Assembly: GCF_028502605.1 (NCBI RefSeq)
Contig: NC_079234.1
Coordinates: 5,890,001-5,954,000, forward strand
Source: Trichoderma breve
Lineage: Eukaryota > Ascomycota > Sordariomycetes > Hypocreales > Hypocreaceae
DNA: 64,000 nt
Direction of reading: 5' to 3'
Shown one piece after another: positions 58,735 through 64,000 of this stretch. Position 1 is the stretch's first letter; each line of letters begins with the position of its first letter. A program made the translations under genes and the position numbers. Under the pieces are notes generated by a model that saw nothing but the letters and a program-made list of their open reading frames with translations, was not told the origin of the DNA and did no database searches.

Positions 58735-60318
58735 CTAAGGTTGACGAGGAGTCTCCCATCCCATCCTTTGACACCAATCAACAAAGATGTTCTTTGGCAT
58801 AATCAGTGATTCCGTCAAAAGGCCAGATTGAGCACATGCGCTCAAACGCCAATCTCTCCACCTCTCAGCTGTGGCGAGGGTAACCTTGGCGACCTTAAAC
58901 TTGATTGCCATGAAAAGCTCTGCTTGAGATACGGCAGATAGCTCTTGGTTGGCAATCATTAGAATTTTCAAAGCACTATTCTGCGCAGTCTCCTCACAAG
59001 GTGCATTCTCTACCGGATCCAAACAGAAGAGCAAGCGGTTAAGTATGATGGACACGGCAAAGCTAAACCCGAGGGCTTCATGCTTCCTGTCCTTGTCTAT
59101 TGCTACTTTGGGATAATCCGATGAGGCTGGCCCAAAGAATGTTTCGTACCAATGTAGAAGTTGGAGACGAAGCAGCTGCAGGTTGTTCTTGACATCATCA
59201 ACCAGGCCAGCTGGAGTGTCGTGGCGAGTGACGCATATGATCTGCGTCGTCTTATAGAAATATTCCGGTACGCGGCATACCGTAGTTAAAAGTGATATAA
59301 TAGGCTCGCTCCTATCGGAGAATAGATTGTCGGTTGTGGGGATGGAGCGCAACGCAGCTTGCCACGGGTCGTCGCTCAAGAAGCATGTCTGGTTGATATT
59401 AAGCGCCTCGTGGAACTGGACGTGTGGGTTTTTAGTAATCACATATCTCTTCCCGTCTTCCAGAAGATCACAAATTAGAGAGAAAGACTTACGATTTGTC
59501 CGACGTGAGATAGCACCAATGCCTTCTCGAAATCAGTCTCGCAGCGTCCGGGGCCACGAAGCTTGATCAACGCAGTTGCCCCTGTGGAATGATACCTCCA
59601 AGCGTCTTCAGTTGACATTTTCAACAGCTAGTAGTTTCGTAAGCATACGATAATAGTGTAAAACATTTGTCTACAAGTTGCAAAAACTTACTTCGTATAT
59701 TCCAAGTAGTTGCGTAGCGCAGAGCACGTCTGGTCGAAGACACGCATTAGGACACTGTAACTCGGCCTGAAGAGCCGCCAACGCGCTCGAGTACAGCTTC
59801 AAGATGCTGCTAGACACGGGATCAGAAGGCGAAGAGAGCCACTGCTGAGCTCGAGCAGCTACACATGCGGCAGCTTTGTCTAAAGCGCTGTTATGCCCGA
59901 TCCGTCCCGGCAAGTAGTTCAGGTAAGACCAATCTCGATGGCCCAGCACCTCAGTCAACATGGTGGGCTTGTTAGCCAGGATGTTTGCCGTTGCATAGCT
60001 GATATGGAATGATGTCAACTGAGATAGATCTAGGAGATCGAAGTTGTACCGTATCCTCATCTTTTCGTATGAGCTGGATGCGAGACTAGCCGGGATGAGA
60101 GCTTTCACCGAAACTTGGGGCTCAGATTTGCTGCCACCGCAAGGTAGATACTCAGCCGGATATTGGATTAGATTATGTTGTCCATAGCCGCCTCGTTTCT
60201 TCCTGGCCTGGGCAGACTTGCTCATGGCCTGTTTCCGTATCCGCTTCCTAGCATGTTTGTCGTCGGGCTCCAGCTTATTGGTAGCCGTTATGAAAACGTG
60301 AGTAACGGTAGTCGACAT
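58735..60318 (-). CDS. Fungal transcription-factor-type protein without a visible zinc cluster
   Basis: Exons 60318-59692, 59627-59493 and 59415-58735 with 64- and 77-bp GTAAGT introns encode 480 residues. The N-terminus has the pattern of a large fungal group of regulators lacking a Zn2Cys6 cluster: a short beta segment (HVFITATNK), then a basic segment DDKHARKRIRKQAMSKSAQARKK. The middle part resembles the fungal regulatory region seen downstream of zinc clusters (helical, with STEDAWRYHSTGATALIKLRG leading to GQIFHEALN). No cysteine cluster is present near the N-terminus. Function and targets are unknown; by family it may be a nuclear regulator or a cofactor. The start at 60318 was chosen because homologues begin just before the FITATN-type strand; an ATG 13 codons upstream (60357) is in frame. 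Confidence 0.75.
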
Positions 60319-61274
60319 GGTGTCTGTATCAGGTGCTAATAATGACAGAGCAACCAATCCTTACGAGCGTACAGAGTCTCCTGGACATCAAGGTGCAAAA
60401 GTATGGAGAGCACCCATCACATCTTGGGAGAGATTAAGGAGCAGTTGACGAGACTTCATTTCAAAGCTCAGTTCAGCCGGAGCAATAATCCAATCCGAGG
60501 TGGCTGTCGTCAGTAGCTTAGCGCGGATAAGCAAGTCATGCAACTCGTAGCTTGGAGAAAGAAGCGGGCTTGGTGGCGCTGGTTGTGGGGTGACGGCCAT
60601 GAGGATTTGACAAGGGTACTGTTGTCCATAAGAGGAATGGCGAGTTGCATGGCGTCTGAGTTAGTGGAAGAGAGGCGTATTTAAAGAGCATCGTGGGCTG
60701 CGACTCTCGTTTATACAATCCCGAGATAATGCCACGATAAGTATTGGCAACGGCTGTATAACGGAGTCTGAGACTTTGCAAGTATATTCTCTCGGTATGG
60801 AATCATTGGCATATCTCGCCTTCTCACATAGTTTCAATAGTTTATCCCACGACGGATCCTCGTATGAGTGACTTTGACAAAAACAAGCAACTCAGATCTT
60901 CAACACCATCGAATAGCCGCCAGCACCGAATCCGCGAAAAAAACTGCCGAAGAGAGATTCTTTCTCATAACGTCATCCAAGCAATGAAATGATATTAATG
61001 TGGCCTTATCCATGATATTACTGTGCATATACTCCTGTTTCTCAGAACGGTATGACGTGAGACCAATAGTCAATCTACTGCTTCGCACTCATCTCGGAGT
61101 TAAGCTGTTTGATAGACATGCATCGCTCAACCGTCCTCAGCATCTTGCATCGCAACCAGTGATGTGTGAAACTCTTTTCTTTATACAACATTCGCCCTGG
61201 TAGTGCCTTGTACAACAACAATTTCGTCAAATTGTCAAAATTAATTATTAAATCTATAGGACCAAGCGTTACTC
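60319..61274. other. Intergenic region upstream of the transcription-factor-like gene
   Basis: About 950 bases. A 70-codon minus-strand open frame (60600-60388) ends 69 bases before the start at 60318 and may be an upstream ORF or part of an unrecognised exon. The rest shows nothing that I can identify and includes the 3' end of the membrane-protein gene. Confidence 0.45.
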
Positions 61275-63254
61275 CTAATCCTTTACCTTGATGCAGTATA
61301 TCCCGCCTCTCCCCTTCTCATAACTGATCCTGACGCTATTCCCGAGCTTCTCAAATATCCTCTTCTCGCTCGCCATCCTTACCCCTCCGTTATAATCCAG
61401 CCTCCACAGCAACGGCTGCAGCGCCGCCGCCAAACCAACGCAGCTGTGATCCCTCACCGTCACCCTGCTCGCCACTACGGCTGCAATCACCGCCAGCAGC
61501 AGTTGCAGTCCCACCGTGAGGCCCAAGATCAAATGCACATATAGCCACTGGGTAATGTCCAGCCTGATGCCCTTCAACGGCAGCAATCCAGGGGCATTGA
61601 TGTTGGTGTTTACCTGAGCCGTGATGGCAACAACCCCAACGGCAAAGGCAGCCATAACCTGGCCCATACCGGTGACGTTGCCTCCCTGAATTGCTCCGTA
61701 AAACGACTCCGCCGGATAACTCTGGAACTGAAAGTGTCTGGTACTGTTTGTGCTGACGCCAAAAGTCGAGGCGCCGTAGCCCTGGAGAGCAATGGCTGAG
61801 GCAGCGAGCGTCGTGACATTCACACCAACCTCTTGCACCGGATTCTCGACATTGGTGACTGCTCCAACAGTAACATTACAGTTGTAGAACCACGGATCCG
61901 TCGGCGATGCCTCAAACGCCAAGACGTGCCCCCACGCGGGCCCGGAGCCCCGATCGGGATCAACCATAAAGGTCGTCTGAGACACCCCATTCAGGGCGGG
62001 AATCGTAAACTCGGTCCGGTTCGCGTCTCCAATGACAATCGTGTGCTGGGTCCCGTCTCCTCCCTTGAGGACCTTCCACCCCTGGCACGTTGCCTGGGTC
62101 GAAATCGATCGATTCGTCGCCACCATCTGGTAGTATGACAGGTCATCTGGGGTCGCCTCGTAGAAGATGTACTGGCACGAGTTCTGATTGCAGTACATCA
62201 GATTTGCGTCGGTATCAAAGAGCGTGCCGGGCTTGGGAATCTCGTCGTCTCCACCGTATCCGTAGGCAAGGGCAATGAGGCCATAACTGTATCACGAGTT
62301 AGTTAATGCATTCCTTTTTTTTTAATCGTTTTCTCTCGAGACGCACTTGTTTGCTGTGTATCGTAGGGCGCTGATGGCCTGTGAGTTAGTCGAAAGCACT
62401 TTATTTGTCTGAATGTTGCTCATATCCGGCACCGAGACGGTTCCGGGTTTCGTCACGGCTACCGTGTCTGCCGGATTGATGTTGTAAGTCAAGCCGAGAG
62501 TCGCAACGGCTATTTGCGAAGCCTAAGCCCGGATTCACATTTAGTTAAACCGCTCACGATGAACCTCATCAAAGAGAAAGGGAGAGGATTGACGTTACTC
62601 ACCACATTGATCAACACCCAAAACAAAACATAGACCCTCACCCAATGGCGATGTGTCACGTAGCCCAGCGTGAAGAGACTGCTAAAGTTTTCGCTCTGTA
62701 GAATACAATCGGCCTGTACCATCATCAACACATCAGCCATTACGAAATACCTCAAGTGAATCGGAGCTTTTGTTTACCTCTCTCGGCGTCCACTCATACC
62801 AGCTCAAAACCCACCATCTCAACTCCCTCACCATGTGCTTCATCGAACTCGCAATGTTCAGACCCAGCGCAATCGAAATGGCAATAATCAACGTGTTAAA
62901 CTCCTTCTTCTTCTTGCTCAACATGGCCTCCTTCACCGAATATCTCCACAGCACGAGATACGCCCCGACAACCAGCAGCACCGTCATCACCCATCGCACG
63001 AGGCACGCGAGGAACAGCCGCTTGAACTGGTTCTTGCGCTTAAAGTGCTCGGCGGAGAAGACGTCGCCGCGTTTCTCGCTGCGCCAGCTGTCGCTCCGCA
63101 GGCTCTGCAGCGTCGGCGAGTGTTTTATAGCCGTCATGGCGGTACGCATCTTGGTTCTGTTGCTGTTTCCCTCGACCGGAGCGCCCGCACTCGTTGGTGA
63201 GAATCGATTACATGTTCGTTTCGGCTTGGCTCGAGAATGCTTGACGGCAGCCAA
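61275..63254 (-). CDS. Multi-pass membrane protein of unknown function
   Basis: Exons 63254-62778, 62713-62603, 62522-62347 and 62286-61275 with introns of 64, 80 and 60 bp encode 591 residues. Hydrophobic spans lie at about 80-104, 118-136, 174-196, 460-480 and 502-528. The first ~70 residues are basic and Ser-rich and look cytosolic. The segment between spans 3 and 4 (about 200-455) is rich in Thr, Asn and Gly, has several N-glycosylation sequons (for example NRS, NRT, NVT, NST) and at least four Cys (YCNQNSCQ, TCQGW, YNCNV), so it is probably extracellular or lumenal. Fungal genomes hold many such orphan membrane proteins; I do not recognise the family and assign no function. Donors GTAAAC and GTGCGT are weaker than usual, but frame and hydrophobic pattern support the joins. 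Confidence 0.75.
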
Positions 63255-64000
63255 CTTATAGGTTTACTTTTTTAAAACCACTCACCTCCACGGTGAATGT
63301 CAAATTATGAAACAGGAGTCTCCCGTGGAGTCAAGAGAAAGAAATGGAAAACAAAATCGAAACCACCAAGCAGCTCGAGAAAGTGGTCCCAGGAAGAGCT
63401 GAAGCATTAAAGTTCAGGTGGCACTTTTACAAACTCATACTAGTTACTCGGTGGCAGCAGTCTCAACCACCAAGGAAGAAGAAAGGCTAGAAGAAAAAAA
63501 GACCACAAGTTCCCGCTGTTCCAGACCAAAAAAACCGTCCTTGCTAGAGCCGCAATTCCCAAACTGAGACATGTTTTTCATCTTCTCATCTCCGGTTTTG
63601 GCTACCTCTTACTCATAGAAAAGAAAAAATCGTGGCAGTGCTGGTTTGGGGCCATACTGGATAGGGCTCGAGCCGAATCGCGATAGCCGTAAGGCTAGCC
63701 CTTCCAAGTCGCCGAAAGGGGCAGATGCGGCTGATCGGCTCATTCCTTGTTCGAGTTTTCGTTTTCAATGTTCTTGATACCAAATAGCTGTCACAGAGCT
63801 GTTGTGGAACAAGAACGTTGACGTCTTCTCGCCACAATGTTGGCATCTCCAAGATGAGCCTGTCTCGGCTGTCTCAGTCACAAGCACGGTGGCAAATGGC
63901 TGATAATTCCTCAGTCTCCAATTAGTCACAGCTATAGATAACTTGACTTGCAGCGGTTTGCTAATTGAGCTGTTATCTCGCCGGACGGGACAGCTTTCGC
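63255..64000. other. Region upstream of the membrane-protein gene, to the window end
   Basis: About 750 bases with no supported gene. The first part is the promoter and leader of the minus-strand gene starting at 63254. An 80-codon minus-strand open frame at 63613-63852 has no recognisable motif. A gene could begin beyond the window edge. Confidence 0.5.

Overview
The window is nuclear DNA of a filamentous ascomycete, most likely a sordariomycete and by general feel a hypocrealean fungus such as Trichoderma; that last step is inference. The signs are short introns (53-147 bp, GTAAGT/GTGAGT donors, CTGAC/CTAAC branch sites, YAG acceptors), pyrimidine-rich leaders, CAMMATGG-type starts, and fungal gene families (eukaryotic multidomain ACC1, Doa10/Ssm4, NudE/RO-11, pepP, a PNP-NACHT-ankyrin receptor). 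No tRNA, rRNA, CRISPR array or intact transposon was seen. Thirteen protein genes are supported, separated by unusually long non-coding stretches of up to about 5 kb.

Layout. 1-2515: non-coding with a 29-bp tandem repeat. 2516-7660 (+): Doa10/Ssm4 RING-CH ubiquitin ligase of the ER/inner nuclear membrane. 10017-12073 (+): NudE/RO-11 dynein regulator. 12074-16949: long non-coding block. 16950-24024 (+): acetyl-CoA carboxylase. 24757-29695 (+): NLR-like receptor with a nucleoside-phosphorylase-like domain, NACHT NTPase and ankyrin repeats. 30176-30670 (-): mitochondrial BolA-like protein BOL3. 31127-33139 (-): proline-rich protein with a degenerate flavokinase-like domain. 33627-35324 (-): Xaa-Pro aminopeptidase pepP, with an in-frame upstream start that could add a mitochondrial presequence. 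35325-40575: gene-poor, rich in short tandem duplications. 40576-40929 (+): small protein resembling a minimal velvet domain. 42816-44096 (+): CCDC25 homologue containing an apparent one-nucleotide exon and a GC-AG intron. 44289-47896 (-): HeLo-like / pseudokinase / trypsin-like protease fusion. 49032-51809 (-): secreted subtilase. 51810-56094: non-coding. 56095-56622 (-): DUF1348 protein. 57464-57918 (-): glyoxalase/VOC protein. 58735-60318 (-): fungal transcription-factor-type protein without a visible zinc cluster. 61275-63254 (-): multi-pass membrane protein of unknown function.

Functionally this is a mosaic of conserved housekeeping genes (protein quality control, dynein transport, fatty-acid synthesis, Fe-S maturation, peptide turnover) with two interspersed candidates for self/non-self recognition or regulated cell death: the NLR beside ACC1 and the HeLo-like pseudokinase-protease. 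They are 15 kb apart and nothing ties them into one operon-like unit. The strongest second-look items are the pseudokinase-protease fusion, the near-identical NLR ankyrin units that differ mostly at amino-acid-changing sites, the one-nucleotide exon, the flavokinase-like domain lacking its catalytic Glu, and the mini-velvet protein. Gene models were spliced by eye from frame, splice consensus and family conservation; none has transcript support here.
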